Shown here: positions 24,405 through 34,578 of the stretch, piece after piece
How the letters are laid out: each line of letters starts with the position of its first letter
Numbering within the stretch: the first letter of the stretch is position 1
Source: Caloramator mitchellensis
GTDB lineage: Bacteria; Bacillota; Clostridia; Clostridiales; Caloramatoraceae
DNA length: 64,000 nucleotides
Direction of reading: 5' to 3'
NCBI RefSeq assembly: GCF_001440545.1
Contig: NZ_LKHP01000010.1
Span: forward strand, 1 to 64,000
Notes under the pieces: generated by a model
Told to the model about the DNA's origin: nothing
Databases searched by the model: none
What the model saw: only the letters and a program-made list of their open reading frames with translations
Program-made: the position numbers and the translations under genes

Positions 24405-24518
24405 ATAACTCATCGCGAGTGGTGGAGGGACTGGCCCTATGAAGCCCGGCAACCGGTGGTTTAACCACAATGGTGCCAAATCCTGCGGTAATTTGTTTAC
24501 CGAGAGATGAGAGAGAAG
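24405..24518 (+). ncRNA. SAM-I (S-box) riboswitch
   Basis: P1 CTCATC (24409-24414) with GATGAG (24506-24511), the conserved GTGGAGGGACTGGCCC, GAAGCCCGGCAACC and GGTGCCAAATCCTGC segments, and GAGAGATGAG at the 3' end. It senses S-adenosylmethionine and turns off the methionine transporter operon through the terminator that follows. Confidence 0.96.
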
Positions 24519-24520
24519 AC

Positions 24521-24550
24521 AACCTCTTTCATCTTGAAGGAGGTTTTTTT
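24521..24550 (+). terminator. S-box regulated terminator
   Basis: AACCTCTTTC-ATCTT-GAAGGAGGTT followed by a T run, directly after the riboswitch aptamer. Confidence 0.9.
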
Positions 24551-24610
24551 ATTTTAATTTTTTGTTGATAAAAAACATTACATAACAATGAATATGAAAG
24601 GAGATTGGTT

Positions 24611-25396
24611 ATGATCCAAATAAGGAATTTAAGTAAATCATATTTTGTCGAAGGGAAAAAAATAGAGGTATTAAAAAAAATAAATCTTGAAATTGAGGAC
24701 GGCGATATTTTTGGAATCATTGGACCAAGCGGTGCAGGAAAGACAACACTGATAAGATGTCTCAATTTATTGGAAAGACCGGATGAGGGACAAATTTTAA
24801 TAGATGGGGAAGATATTACTAAGATGAAGAATAGCAAGTTGAGGGATGTAAGAAAAAGAATGAGCATGATATTTCAACATTTTAACTTATTACAAAATTC
24901 AAATGTTTATAAGAACGTTGCATTCCCACTTGAAATATCAGGTTATAAAAAGGAAATGATTGAGAAAAAAGTTGATGAATTGCTAAAAATTGTTGATTTA
25001 GAGGAAAAAAAATTCTCATATCCTTCGATGCTATCAGGTGGTCAGAAACAGAGGGTTGCAATAGCAAGGGCACTGGCGAATAATCCAAGATATATACTTT
25101 CTGATGAGGCTACGTCAGCACTTGACCCAGTTACAACTACATCTATATTAAATTTACTAAAATCATTAAATGAAAACTTTGGAATTACTGTTATACTGAT
25201 TACCCATGAGATGAGCGTAGTCAAGCAGATTTGCAACAAAGTTGCTTTTATTGAATACGGGCATATTGTTGAATCAGGAAAGACAAATGACATTTTGTTT
25301 AACTCTGAATCAGATAATATAAAAAGATTTATAAATCCGAGCCATGAGTTAAATTACACAGATAAAAACTTAATTTCAGGTTTGAATTTTGCATAA
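24611..25396 (+). CDS. metN: Methionine ABC transporter, ATP-binding protein
   Basis: 261-residue ATPase with Walker A GPSGAGKTT, signature LSGGQKQR, Walker B YILSDEATSALDP and switch His in LITHEM. The start at ATG 24611 follows AAAGGAG; TTG at 24605 is less likely. Family MetN proteins often carry a ~90-residue C-terminal ACT-like regulatory domain that binds methionine; at this length that domain is missing, so feedback inhibition is probably absent. Control is by the S-box upstream. Confidence 0.93.
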   Translation: MIQIRNLSKSYFVEGKKIEVLKKINLEIEDGDIFGIIGPSGAGKTTLIRCLNLLERPDEGQILIDGEDITKMKNSKLRDVRKRMSMIFQHFNLLQNSNVYKNVAFPLEISGYKKEMIEKKVDELLKIVDLEEKKFSYPSMLSGGQKQRVAIARALANNPRYILSDEATSALDPVTTTSILNLLKSLNENFGITVILITHEMSVVKQICNKVAFIEYGHIVESGKTNDILFNSESDNIKRFINPSHELNYTDKNLISGLNFA

Positions 25397-25417
25397 TTAC
25401 ATGATGAGGTGAGACTA

Positions 25418-26077
25418 GTGAGCATTACTTTTGAGATTTTTGAACTGGTTTTTAGTTCTTTCTTAGAAACAATATATATGGTTTTATTATCAACTGTTTT
25501 TTCGCTTATTTTGGGACTTCCTATAGGAATTATTCTTGTTCTTACACAAAAGAACGGGCTTGTTGAGAATATTCAGCTTAATAGATGGTTGAATTCTATT
25601 ATTAATACCACAAGGTCAATACCATTTATTATTCTTATAATAGTGTTATTCCCCCTTTCAAGAATTGTCGTTGGGACGAGCATAGGCTCAACAGCGGCAA
25701 TTGTTCCTTTGTCTATTGCAGCTTCACCATTCGTTGCCAGGGTAATTGAATCTTCACTGAACGAAATAGATAAAAGGGTTATTGAAGCTGCAATATCCTT
25801 AGGAGCGACTATACCTCAGATTATTTTTAAAGTGATGCTGAAGGAGGCACTTCCTTCTTTAATACTTGGCATTACTTTAACAATTATAAATATTTTAGGA
25901 TATTCTGCCATGGCAGGAGCAATAGGAGGAGGTGGTCTTGGAGATTTAGCTATTAGATATGGATATCAGAGATTTAGAACGGATGTTCTGATTATCACAA
26001 TACTTATTTTGATTTTGTTTGTTGAATTAATTCAGCGAACAGGTAACTTTTTAGCCAGAAAATTTGATAAGAGATGA
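25418..26077 (+). CDS. metI: Methionine ABC transporter, permease
   Basis: 219-residue inner-membrane permease with about five spans and the EAA-loop ERRVIEAAISLGAT-like segment (VIEAAISLGATIPQIIFKVMLKEALPS). It starts at GTG 25418, preceded by GAGGTGA. It lies between metN and metQ. Confidence 0.93.
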   Translation: MSITFEIFELVFSSFLETIYMVLLSTVFSLILGLPIGIILVLTQKNGLVENIQLNRWLNSIINTTRSIPFIILIIVLFPLSRIVVGTSIGSTAAIVPLSIAASPFVARVIESSLNEIDKRVIEAAISLGATIPQIIFKVMLKEALPSLILGITLTIINILGYSAMAGAIGGGGLGDLAIRYGYQRFRTDVLIITILILILFVELIQRTGNFLARKFDKR

Positions 26078-26091
26078 CGGAGGTGTTTAGA

Positions 26092-26889
26092 ATGAAAAGA
26101 ATATTAACAATTCTTATTGCTTTTATTATTGCATTATCATTGACTGCCTGCAGCAAGTCTGCAAAGGCTGAAAACAAATTACTTGTAGGAGCGACACCGC
26201 TACCTCATGCAGAAATTCTAAATTTTGTTAAACCTAAACTTGAAGAAAAGGGAATAAAACTTGAAGTTAGAGAATTTACAGACTACGTGACACCTAACGT
26301 TGCATTAAATGATAAGCAAATAGACGCAAACTTTTTTCAACACGTTCCATACATGAACACATTTAATAAGGAAAAGAGAATGAACTTGATTGCAGTTGCC
26401 AACATACACGTTGAACCGATGGGAGCATATTCCTTGAAATATAAGAATAAAGACGAGATTAAAGAAGGTTCAGTCATTGCACTTCCTAACGATGCAACTA
26501 ATGAAGGAAGAGCGCTGATACTTCTTGAAAAACAGGGGTTAATAAAACTAAAAGATTCTAACAACTTAACATCAACACCAAACGATATAATAGAAAATCC
26601 AAAAAAACTTCAATTTAAAGAATTAGAAGCAGCGCAACTTCCGAGGGTGCTTCAGGATGTTGATTTAGCGATAATAAATACAAATTATGCACTTGAGGCA
26701 AAATTGAATCCGCTAAAGGATAGTCTGTTTATAGAAGATAAGGACTCACCTTATGCAAATGTTATCACAGTAAGACCTGAAGATAAGGATAATCCTCTTA
26801 TAAAAGAATTAATAAATGTTCTACAAAGTGAAGATGTAAAAAAATTCATAGAAGAAAAATATAACGGTGCTGTAGTTCCAGCATTTTAA
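26092..26889 (+). CDS. metQ: Methionine-binding lipoprotein
   Basis: 265-residue NlpA-family binding protein. The signal peptide ends in the lipobox LTAC (Cys about residue 20), so it is tethered outside the membrane. The family blocks GATPLPHAEIL, DANFFQHVPYM and IALPNDATNEGRAL-like sequence are present. The ATG follows GGAGGTG, and the gene closes the metNIQ operon ahead of a terminator. Confidence 0.94.
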   Translation: MKRILTILIAFIIALSLTACSKSAKAENKLLVGATPLPHAEILNFVKPKLEEKGIKLEVREFTDYVTPNVALNDKQIDANFFQHVPYMNTFNKEKRMNLIAVANIHVEPMGAYSLKYKNKDEIKEGSVIALPNDATNEGRALILLEKQGLIKLKDSNNLTSTPNDIIENPKKLQFKELEAAQLPRVLQDVDLAIINTNYALEAKLNPLKDSLFIEDKDSPYANVITVRPEDKDNPLIKELINVLQSEDVKKFIEEKYNGAVVPAF

Positions 26890-26898
26890 CAGGGGTTG

Positions 26899-26922
26899 CC
26901 TCACGAAAGTGGGGTTTTTTTT
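26899..26922 (+). terminator. Terminator of metNIQ
   Basis: CCTCAC-GAAA-GTGGGG hairpin with a GAAA tetraloop followed by eight T. Confidence 0.9.
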
Positions 26923-27079
26923 ATTCTATCATGTTCAAATAAACTTATCAATACATGAAAAATTGGAAGGAAAACATATAATAAATTGAATAATTGATAA
27001 TAAAAACAAATAATTTAAAAGAAATATTTTTTAATTTATGATAATATTATTTTGAATGAATAGAAGTAGGGAGGCAAAA

Positions 27080-27952
27080 ATGAAGACAAAAGGTTTTATT
27101 TATGCAATTTTATCGGCGATATTCTTTGGCTCTGCTGGTATTTTTGTGAAGAATGGATATGAGCAGAATTTTTCACCTGTTGATTTGCTTATGCTGCAGT
27201 ATATTATAGCCGGAATTATTTTACTTTTTTATTCAATTATTAGATACAGAGAAAAAATGAAATTATCAAAGGAATTACTTAAAAAACTACTAATTCAAGG
27301 TGCAATTTTCAATACATTAATGACGGTTTTCTTTTATTCCACATTTAAATATTTAGACGTTGCAGTTACTACAATACTTCTATATACATATCCAGTTATG
27401 GTTGCTTTATATAGTTTTATATTTTTAAAGGAAAAACTATCTAAAATAAAAGTGTTATCAATAATTGGAACTTTAGCCGGATGTTATCTTGTTTTAAACA
27501 TAAATCAAATCAGCGCAGGGAATAATTACACTATTGGAATCATATTTGGTATTTTATCTGCGATATTTTATGCTGCCGTAAATATTTATGCAAAATACAT
27601 AGTTGAAGATGTTCCGGAAGTTTTGATTACTTTTTATACAACTTTGTTTTCACTGATAGTTCTATTAATATTTAATTTTGAATTCGTATTTAAACTTTCA
27701 AACGTGAGCTTTGAATCAGTTAAAAATGCTGCACTACTTGCATTCTTCTGTGAAATAATTCCATTGACTTTGCTTTATTCTGCGATTAAATACATTGGAC
27801 CTGTTACAACTTCAATAATTAGCACAATAGAAATACCATCAGCAGCAATTTTATCCTTCGTTTTTATGAAGGAATACATTGACTCTGTTCAAATGATAGG
27901 AATTTTTTTGGTTGTAGCATGTGTGATTATGTTGAAAAAAGAAGCAAGCTAA
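27080..27952 (+). CDS. EamA-family (DMT) transporter
   Basis: 290-residue membrane protein with ten predicted spans in two EamA repeats; the first repeat begins KGFIYAILSAIFFGSAGIFVK and the second around IGIIFGILSAIFYAAVNIYAKY. ATG 27080 follows GGGAGG; an in-frame ATG at 27056 lacks this. The substrate (amino acid or metabolite export) cannot be predicted. Its 3' end forms a hairpin shared with the convergent gene. Confidence 0.88.
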   Translation: MKTKGFIYAILSAIFFGSAGIFVKNGYEQNFSPVDLLMLQYIIAGIILLFYSIIRYREKMKLSKELLKKLLIQGAIFNTLMTVFFYSTFKYLDVAVTTILLYTYPVMVALYSFIFLKEKLSKIKVLSIIGTLAGCYLVLNINQISAGNNYTIGIIFGILSAIFYAAVNIYAKYIVEDVPEVLITFYTTLFSLIVLLIFNFEFVFKLSNVSFESVKNAALLAFFCEIIPLTLLYSAIKYIGPVTTSIISTIEIPSAAILSFVFMKEYIDSVQMIGIFLVVACVIMLKKEAS

Positions 27953-27966
27953 ACAGCCTGCTTCTT
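27939..27966. terminator. Bidirectional terminator overlapping two gene ends
   Basis: AAGAAGCA-A-GCT / AGC-C-TGCTTCTT pairs with one mismatch around AAAC, flanked by an A run and TTAATT. It sits in the last codons of the EamA gene and serves the convergent L,D-transpeptidase gene as well. Confidence 0.7.
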
Positions 27967-28687
27967 AATTAACATAAACTATTGTATTGTTAGGGATGTT
28001 TTTATATATCCAATATGCATCGGATAAACTTAATCTAACACATCCATGGCTTGCCTTTTTACCAAGGGTGTAGTCAACAATTTTTCCGCCCTTATCCATG
28101 GGGAGAGAGTGGAAAAGGTATGGACCGTTAAATCTTACCCAATATTTAAATCCTTGTCTATAATAGCTTGAATAAAACCATTTTCCCCTTTGATTTATTC
28201 TAAAAACGCCTCTTGTAGTTGGTGCTGTGTTAATTCCTGTCGAGCAGGGCATTGTTTTATACAATTTATAAGCATTATTATTTCTAACCAAAACATATGT
28301 TTTTTGATTTACTATATCTACCCATAACAAATACTTAGAAACATTTTTAAAATTTTTACTGTTGATATATCCTTCTATAACTTCTTTATCAAGTTCTCGA
28401 GCATAAATTTCATCATCAGATTCAATTGCAAGTGCTGACCTGTCAACCCAAGCAACTTTCCCGCTTGATAAACTTTTTACTTTGAATTTTTTTTGCTTTT
28501 CACCCATCAATATCTCTACTACTTCACCATTAGAAAAACCATTTACGTTTTTAATCATAACGCCCGTTACCATGCCGGTTCCAACAATCTGGCTATAGTT
28601 AATATTTGATTTGGCTAAAACAGATGATATTAAAACAAAATTTAATAATACTATAAATGCAATAGTTTTTGCAAAAAGCCTCATCAA
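27965..28687 (-). CDS. L,D-transpeptidase (YkuD domain)
   Basis: Exported peptidoglycan cross-linking enzyme of 240 residues: N-terminal signal (about 3-25), an SH3-like middle region, and a YkuD domain from about 115 with the catalytic signature HSLPMDKGG...KKASHGCVRLS (His and Cys visible). It is encoded alone on the minus strand, with GGGGGG as ribosome binding site. Confidence 0.92.
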   Translation of the reverse strand: MMRLFAKTIAFIVLLNFVLISSVLAKSNINYSQIVGTGMVTGVMIKNVNGFSNGEVVEILMGEKQKKFKVKSLSSGKVAWVDRSALAIESDDEIYARELDKEVIEGYINSKNFKNVSKYLLWVDIVNQKTYVLVRNNNAYKLYKTMPCSTGINTAPTTRGVFRINQRGKWFYSSYYRQGFKYWVRFNGPYLFHSLPMDKGGKIVDYTLGKKASHGCVRLSLSDAYWIYKNIPNNTIVYVN

Positions 28688-28962
28688 TTTTAACCCCCCT
28701 TTAATAAAACAAAACCTTGCAATATTATATCACTATTTGAAGCAATATGTAAATAGATGTAGAATTCATGTATATAATTAGCAAAGATTGTTGTTATTAA
28801 ATTTACTATAATTAATACTTGATTTAGCTATGATTGAAAGTGATATAATAGGAATATATTAATGGAGAAGTTAGTAATTTTGTTATATACAAAAATAAGT
28901 TGAATGATATATTTTCATAAATAATTGAAAAAATATGAACAATTAGTTTGGAGGTGATATTA

Positions 28963-29538
28963 ATGGGGATACCAAATAAAGCAAACATAAATAAATTTAC
29001 TTATAATGATTATTTGAATTGGCCGGAAAACGAACGATGGGAGATAATAGACGGAGAGGCATATAATATGAGCCCAGCACCATCCAGATTGCACCAGGAT
29101 ATATTAGGAGCCCTTTTTAGTGTATTTTATAATTATTTAAAAAACAAACAATGTAAAGTTTACCCTGCTCCTTTTGATGTAAGACTTAATTTGGAAGGTG
29201 AAGAAGATTCGAATTGCAAAAACGTTGTTCAACCTGATATATCAATAATTTGTGATATTAGCAAGCTTGACGAAAGAGGGTGCAAAGGAAGTCCAGATTT
29301 GATAATTGAAATAATTTCTCCAGCTACAATTAAAAGAGATTTGAAGGATAAATTTTATCTGTATGAAAAAGCACAGGTTAAAGAATATTGGATTGTATAT
29401 CCTGAAGAAAAGACAATTATTATTTATAAATTAGAAAATGGAAGATACGGAAGACCTGAAATTTATTCGGAAGAGGATAAAATAAAGGTTGGAATCTTTC
29501 AAGAATTGAATATTTGTTTAGGTGAAATATTTAGTTAA
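28963..29538 (+). CDS. Uma2-family (DUF820) putative endonuclease
   Basis: 191-residue protein of the PD-(D/E)XK superfamily. The family layout is visible: WEIIDGEAYNMSPAPSRLHQ near residue 25, VQPDISIICD near 85, PDLIIEIISP near 105 and KEYWIVYPEEKTIIIYKL near 140. ATG 28963 follows GGAGGTGAT. Biological role of Uma2 proteins is unsettled. Single gene with its own terminator. Confidence 0.88.
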   Translation: MGIPNKANINKFTYNDYLNWPENERWEIIDGEAYNMSPAPSRLHQDILGALFSVFYNYLKNKQCKVYPAPFDVRLNLEGEEDSNCKNVVQPDISIICDISKLDERGCKGSPDLIIEIISPATIKRDLKDKFYLYEKAQVKEYWIVYPEEKTIIIYKLENGRYGRPEIYSEEDKIKVGIFQELNICLGEIFS

Positions 29539-29603
29539 CCTAAATATATTATTCAACAAAATTTGACATGAAACTTATTTTAAAGTAAAATAAAGTGTTA
29601 CTC

Positions 29604-29635
29604 AAAACAGGATACCTGAGGGTATCCTGTTTTTA
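29604..29635 (+). terminator. Terminator between Uma2 and typA
   Basis: ACAGGATACC-TGAG-GGTATCCTGT, a perfect 10-bp stem followed by TTTT, 36 nt before the typA start. Its closeness to typA suggests it terminates upstream read-through or attenuates typA. Confidence 0.85.
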
Positions 29636-29670
29636 TGAGAAAAACTTTATGGAAATTTATGGAGGTTGTT

Positions 29671-31494
29671 ATGGATAGATTTGTAAGGGAAGATATAAGA
29701 AATATAGCGATTATTGCCCACGTTGACCATGGAAAGACGACTTTGGTTGATGGGATGCTAAAGCAGAGCGGAGTTTTTAGGGCTAATGAAAAAGTTGATG
29801 AAAGAGTGATGGACTCAAATGATATCGAAAGAGAAAGAGGAATTACGATTCTTTCAAAAAATACAGCTGTTTACTATAAAGAAACAAAAATAAATATAGT
29901 CGACACTCCAGGTCATGCGGATTTTGGCGGCGAAGTTGAAAGAGTTTTAAAGATGGTCGACGGAGTTTTGCTGCTTGTTGATGCCTTTGAAGGGCCAATG
30001 CCACAAAACAGATTTGTTCTTAAAAAAGCGCTTGAGTTAAAACTAAAACCAATTGTTGTTATAAACAAAATAGATAGGTCAGATGCAAGGCCAAATGAAG
30101 TTATCGATGATGTGTTTGAGCTATTCTTAGAACTTGGTGCTGATGACGAGCAGCTTGACTTTCCAATAGTTTACTGTTCAGCAAGGGATGGAATTGCAAA
30201 AACAGAACTTGAGGATGAGTCTATAAGCCTTGAACCATTGTTCAACACAATAATTGAACATGTTCCAGCACCACAAGGTTTTATAGATGAACCACTTCAA
30301 ATGCTTGTAACCACAATCGATTCAAACGAATACGTAGGAAGAATAGCTATAGGTAAAATAGAAAGAGGAAGAATAAGAAAAAATCAACAGGTTGCAGTAT
30401 GCAGCACTGACGGAAATATAAGAAATGGTAAAATAGTTACTTTGTATACATTCAATGGTTTGAAAAGAGAAGAGGTTGAAGAAGCAAATCTTGGAGATAT
30501 AGTAGCCATTTCTGGAATTGCAGATATTAATATTGGTGAGACAATTGCTGATGTTCAAAACCCAGAGGCGCTACCTTTTGTTGAAATAGACGAACCTACT
30601 ATTTCTATGACATTCAGTGTCAATGACAGCCCATTTGCAGGCAGAGAAGGAGATTATGTTACTACAAGACACTTAAGGGACAGGCTATTAAAAGAATTAG
30701 ATACAAATGTTAGTTTAAGGGTCAACGAAACTGACTCAACAGATGCCTTTGAAGTTTCTGGAAGAGGAGAACTGCATCTTTCCATCCTTATTGAAACTAT
30801 GAGAAGAGAAGGATATGAGTTTCAGGTTTCAAGACCAAGGGTTATTTATAAGGAAATAGATGGGGTTTTATGCGAACCAATTGAGTATTTAACAATAGAT
30901 GTTCCTGAGGAATTTGTCGGTGTGGTTATTGAGAAACTTGGTTCAAGAAAGGCTGAAATGGTTAATATGGCATCAGCTATAAATGGTTACTCAAGATTGG
31001 AATTTAAGATTCCTGCAAGGGGTCTTATTGGCTATAGAAGTGAATTCTTAACAGATACAAAGGGTAATGGAATTATGAACCATATATTTTATGGATATGA
31101 ACCTGCTAAAGGGGATATACCAGAAAGAAGCAGAGGAGTGCTTGTAGCTTTTGAAACGGGTGAGGCTGTAACCTATGGTTTATACAACGCTCAGGAGAGG
31201 GGAACGCTATTTATAGGTCCTGGAACTCCTGTGTATCAGGGAATGATTGTAGGGGTATGCTCGAGGGCTGAGGATATAGATGTAAATGTATGCAAGAAAA
31301 AGCATGTAACAAACATGAGAGCAGCAGGCTCAGATGAAGCACTGCGTTTAACTCCACCAGTTGAACTTTCGCTTGAACAATGCCTTGAATTTATTGCAGG
31401 TGATGAACTTGTGGAAGTAACTCCTAAAAACGTTAGAATGAGAAAAAGGATACTTGATTCTCAGCAAAGAAAAAAAGAAGCAAAAAAGAAATGA
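29671..31494 (+). CDS. typA: Translational GTPase TypA/BipA
   Basis: Ribosome-associated GTPase of the EF-G-like family, involved in 50S assembly and stress growth. The 607-residue protein has G1 [12 protein letters not shown], the switch RGITI, G3 [12 protein letters not shown] and G4 NKIDRSDAR, then EF-G-like domains and the BipA-specific C-terminus ending in a Lys-rich tail. A start at ATG 29671 is chosen because GGAGG lies before it and the family begins near [16 protein letters not shown]. Confidence 0.96.
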   Translation: MDRFVREDIRNIAIIAHVDHGKTTLVDGMLKQSGVFRANEKVDERVMDSNDIERERGITILSKNTAVYYKETKINIVDTPGHADFGGEVERVLKMVDGVLLLVDAFEGPMPQNRFVLKKALELKLKPIVVINKIDRSDARPNEVIDDVFELFLELGADDEQLDFPIVYCSARDGIAKTELEDESISLEPLFNTIIEHVPAPQGFIDEPLQMLVTTIDSNEYVGRIAIGKIERGRIRKNQQVAVCSTDGNIRNGKIVTLYTFNGLKREEVEEANLGDIVAISGIADINIGETIADVQNPEALPFVEIDEPTISMTFSVNDSPFAGREGDYVTTRHLRDRLLKELDTNVSLRVNETDSTDAFEVSGRGELHLSILIETMRREGYEFQVSRPRVIYKEIDGVLCEPIEYLTIDVPEEFVGVVIEKLGSRKAEMVNMASAINGYSRLEFKIPARGLIGYRSEFLTDTKGNGIMNHIFYGYEPAKGDIPERSRGVLVAFETGEAVTYGLYNAQERGTLFIGPGTPVYQGMIVGVCSRAEDIDVNVCKKKHVTNMRAAGSDEALRLTPPVELSLEQCLEFIAGDELVEVTPKNVRMRKRILDSQQRKKEAKKK

Positions 31495-31519
31495 AATCAG
31501 GCTTTTGCCTGATTTTTTT
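31494..31519 (+). terminator. Terminator of typA
   Basis: AAATCAGGC-TTTT-GCCTGATTT followed by T residues. Confidence 0.92.
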
Positions 31520-31579
31520 ATGGAAATTTTTGAGGATAAATGTTAAAATTGTTTAATAATGATGTGTGGGGGGATGTAA

Positions 31580-32458
31580 ATGAAAAAGGAGACTAAAATT
31601 TGGGTTGCATTTATTGCTGTATGTATTATATGGGGTTCTACATATTTAGCAATTAGAATTGGTGTATCAAAAATGCCGCCATTTATGTTTGCAGGAACGA
31701 GATTTTTAGCTGCAGGAACATTAATGCTTCTGTTTGCGAAAATTAAGGGTCTTGAGTTTCCAAAAAAATTTATCGATATAAAAAATATTGCGATTGTTGG
31801 ATTGTTCTTACTCTTAGGAGGGCATGGACTTGTTGTTTGGACTGAGCAGTGGGTAGCTTCGGGGATAGCATCTATATTAGTAGCCACAGTTCCTCTTTTT
31901 ATGGCAATTATTGAATTTATAAAACCAAATGGGATTAAATTATCAATAAAAGGATGGACTGGTCTTTTAGTAGGTTTTTTAGGAGTAGTTTTCCTGACGC
32001 TTTCTAAATCAAGTGCAGTCATTGATATAAAAGGGACAGTGTTTCTTTTATCAGCATCACTACTTTGGGCTATGGGCTCGGTTTATCAAAAGACATTTGA
32101 AGCTACAGGCTCTACTGTAACACATATTGGGATTGAGATGGTAGCAGGTGGAATTTCTCTGCTGATACTTGGCTTATCAATTGGCGAGGCAAGTAGATTT
32201 GCTTTCTCCACAACTGGATTGGCAGCTATGCTCTATTTAATATTCTTTGGCTCGATTATAGGATATAGCAGCTATATCTATGTCCTTCAAAACTGGCCAT
32301 CATCCAAGGCTGGAACATATGCATATATCAATCCAATAGTTGCAGTAATACTTGGTGCGCTGATTTTAAAAGAGCCGTTGAGCCTTAGGATGATTTTTTC
32401 AACAGTTATTATTTTATTTGGAGTTATTTTAGTTCAAACATCAAAAACTAATCAATAG
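31580..32458 (+). CDS. EamA-family (DMT) transporter
   Basis: 292-residue transporter with ten spans in two EamA repeats. The N-terminal IWVAFIAVCIIWGSTYLAIRIGV is the typical YedA/RhaT-like start, and the second repeat contains YIYVLQNWPSSKAGTYAYINPIVAVILGALIL. GGGGGGATG-type ribosome binding site. It opens a run of closely spaced genes through the threonine aldolase; the substrate is unknown. Confidence 0.9.
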   Translation: MKKETKIWVAFIAVCIIWGSTYLAIRIGVSKMPPFMFAGTRFLAAGTLMLLFAKIKGLEFPKKFIDIKNIAIVGLFLLLGGHGLVVWTEQWVASGIASILVATVPLFMAIIEFIKPNGIKLSIKGWTGLLVGFLGVVFLTLSKSSAVIDIKGTVFLLSASLLWAMGSVYQKTFEATGSTVTHIGIEMVAGGISLLILGLSIGEASRFAFSTTGLAAMLYLIFFGSIIGYSSYIYVLQNWPSSKAGTYAYINPIVAVILGALILKEPLSLRMIFSTVIILFGVILVQTSKTNQ

Positions 32459-32472
32459 AAAGGAGACATAAT

Positions 32473-33108
32473 ATGATTAAAGCAGTAATTTTCGACATGG
32501 ATGGAGTGCTAATCGATAACTATGAGTATCACTGCATAGCGTGGAAGGAGTTTGCAAGAAGAAGGAATATTAACCTTTCGGATGAGGAGATAATCAAGAA
32601 TTTTGGTAGAACGAACAAGGAAATTTTTGCTCAAATATTTAAGAGAGAACTAAACGAAGATGAAGTTATAACTTTAGGAGAAGAAAAGGAAAGGGTATAT
32701 AGGGAGGTTTATAAGGAATATGTAAAGCCAGTAGATGGCTTGGTTGATTATCTTAAATTCTTAAAGCAAAAGGAAATAAAAACAGCAGTGGCATCATCTG
32801 CGCCAATTGAAAACATCGATTTTATTTTAGATGAATTAGACATAAGAAATTATATCGATGCAATAGCTCATGCAGGTATGATTAAAAATGGAAAGCCGGA
32901 CCCTGAAATATTTTTAAAGGCTGCTGAAATTCTTGGAGTGGAACCAAGAGATTGCATTGTTTTTGAAGACAGCCTTGCAGGTATTGAAGCAGGTGTTAGG
33001 GCAGGAATGAAGGTGTTTGGAGTTGCAACAACCTATCCTAAGGAAAAGCTAACGATGGCACACGAAACTATAGATAATTTTAAAAAGGGCAATCACTGGA
33101 ATATATAA
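32473..33108 (+). CDS. HAD-superfamily phosphatase/phosphomutase (beta-phosphoglucomutase-like)
   Basis: 211-residue HAD hydrolase with helical cap. Motif 1 is FDMDGVLID (nucleophile Asp8, acid Asp10), motif 2 the ASSAP segment, motif 3 KNGKPDPEIF and motif 4 CIVFEDSLAGIEAG. Such enzymes act on sugar phosphates; exact substrate not predictable. It follows the transporter gene by 14 bp with AAAGGAG. Confidence 0.9.
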   Translation: MIKAVIFDMDGVLIDNYEYHCIAWKEFARRRNINLSDEEIIKNFGRTNKEIFAQIFKRELNEDEVITLGEEKERVYREVYKEYVKPVDGLVDYLKFLKQKEIKTAVASSAPIENIDFILDELDIRNYIDAIAHAGMIKNGKPDPEIFLKAAEILGVEPRDCIVFEDSLAGIEAGVRAGMKVFGVATTYPKEKLTMAHETIDNFKKGNHWNI

Positions 33109-33124
33109 GGGATGGAGGATTAGT

Positions 33125-34015
33125 GTGAAAAGACTTTTGCATGATGTATATAGAGCTTTAAGATTCTTTTCTTTAACTATTGCCTTTATATCGACTGCAG
33201 CTGGAATACTGCTTGCATTTAGGTTTGGATATCTATTTAAAAATGGATTTAATGCATTTGAATTAGTAATAGTAAGTTTAACATTAATTGCAGGGCTGTC
33301 AGTTCAGGCAGGCGTAAACCTTGTTAATGATTATTTTGAAGGCAAAACCGATAAAAATATAAATAATGAGAAAAAATATAGATTTTTAGGAGTTGAAAGA
33401 ACGTTCACAGAAATAATAATATTTTTAGCAGGGATGGCATGCTTTGGGCTTGCAGGGCTGATAGGATTGTTTTTGGTTTTTTACTTTAGGAATATAAATT
33501 TGCTTATAATTGGAGTGATGGGTTTAATAGGTGGTTATGCGTATACAGGATACCCTATAAATTATAAGGATAAAGGCCTTGGGGCTGTTCTTTCTTTTAT
33601 TTTAATGGGACCATTGATGGTGGTTGGAAGCTATGTAGTTTTTTCAAATCAAGGGATTACAGACGTTGTATTGCTTTCGCTTCCGTTCAGCTTTTTAATT
33701 CCAGCGCTTCTTTTAAGCAATGAAATAAGGGACTACGAAAGCGATGTTGTTAACAATATTAAAACCTTTAGCGTAAGGTTCGGACTTGAAACGGGAAAAT
33801 TTTGCTATAAAGCTTTAGTTGTTTTATCTTACATTTTCATTCCTCTTTTGATACTACTAAATAAACTTCCTATTTTTTCTCTGTTAACTTTTATAACAAT
33901 TCCATTTGCAATTAAAACTCACAAATTACAATATACAAATAAAAGAGCATTTGTTCCAAACACGGCATACCTTCACCTATATTATGGTATAATATACTTA
34001 TTAAGTTTAATATAG
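33125..34015 (+). CDS. UbiA-family prenyltransferase (MenA-like)
   Basis: 296-residue membrane protein with about eight to nine spans. The two Asp-rich substrate motifs of UbiA enzymes are visible: NLVNDYFEGKTDKN near residue 75 and NEIRDYESDVVNNIKT near residue 200. These bind prenyl diphosphate and Mg. The closest familiar relative is MenA, which prenylates dihydroxynaphthoate, but no other menaquinone gene is nearby. Starts at GTG 33125 after GGAGG. Confidence 0.85.
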   Translation: MKRLLHDVYRALRFFSLTIAFISTAAGILLAFRFGYLFKNGFNAFELVIVSLTLIAGLSVQAGVNLVNDYFEGKTDKNINNEKKYRFLGVERTFTEIIIFLAGMACFGLAGLIGLFLVFYFRNINLLIIGVMGLIGGYAYTGYPINYKDKGLGAVLSFILMGPLMVVGSYVVFSNQGITDVVLLSLPFSFLIPALLLSNEIRDYESDVVNNIKTFSVRFGLETGKFCYKALVVLSYIFIPLLILLNKLPIFSLLTFITIPFAIKTHKLQYTNKRAFVPNTAYLHLYYGIIYLLSLI

Positions 34016-34028
34016 AAGGGGTGTTAAT

Positions 34029-34565
34029 ATGGATGCAGTTGACATTTTGATAAATGAGCACGTATACATAAAAAAGGTATTAGCAGCGATAAGAAGAGAC
34101 TGCGAGGAACTTGTTGAGGGGAAGTCTGTTGATGTTGAATTTTATAGAAAGGTTATTGACTTTGTTAGGAATTTTGCTGACAAGTATCATCACCAAAAGG
34201 AAGAAAATAAGCTTTTTAACATAATGGCTGAGAAGAATGAAACACTTAAATCAGGGGCTATAGCAGGGATGCTATTAGAACATGACCTTGGCAGAATGTA
34301 TATAAGAAATCTTGAGGAAGCGCTAAACAATTATGAAAAGGGAGATAAAAAGCAAAAGGCTTATATAGTTGCCAACGCAATATCCTATACAATGCTGCTC
34401 GAAGGCCATATAGATAAAGAGGATAATGCTATTTACATGACTGCAAGAAGGGTTTTAGACGAAAATATTCAGGAAAGATTAAAGGAAGAATTTGAAAAAA
34501 TAGAAGGCGACCAAGAAAATACTAAGATTAGAAACAAATACATAGATTTTGCAAATAGCCTGTAA
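34029..34565 (+). CDS. Hemerythrin-like (HHE) protein
   Basis: 178-residue cytosolic four-helix protein with the di-iron ligand pattern of hemerythrin HHE domains: INEHVYIKKVL at the start, DKYHHQKEENKLF near residue 57, LEHDLGRMYI near 83 and LLEGHIDKEDNAIY near 122. Such proteins bind O2, NO or iron, or act in oxidative defence in anaerobes. It lies 13 bp after the prenyltransferase gene. Confidence 0.9.
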   Translation: MDAVDILINEHVYIKKVLAAIRRDCEELVEGKSVDVEFYRKVIDFVRNFADKYHHQKEENKLFNIMAEKNETLKSGAIAGMLLEHDLGRMYIRNLEEALNNYEKGDKKQKAYIVANAISYTMLLEGHIDKEDNAIYMTARRVLDENIQERLKEEFEKIEGDQENTKIRNKYIDFANSL

Positions 34566-34578
34566 TGGGGGGATAATT

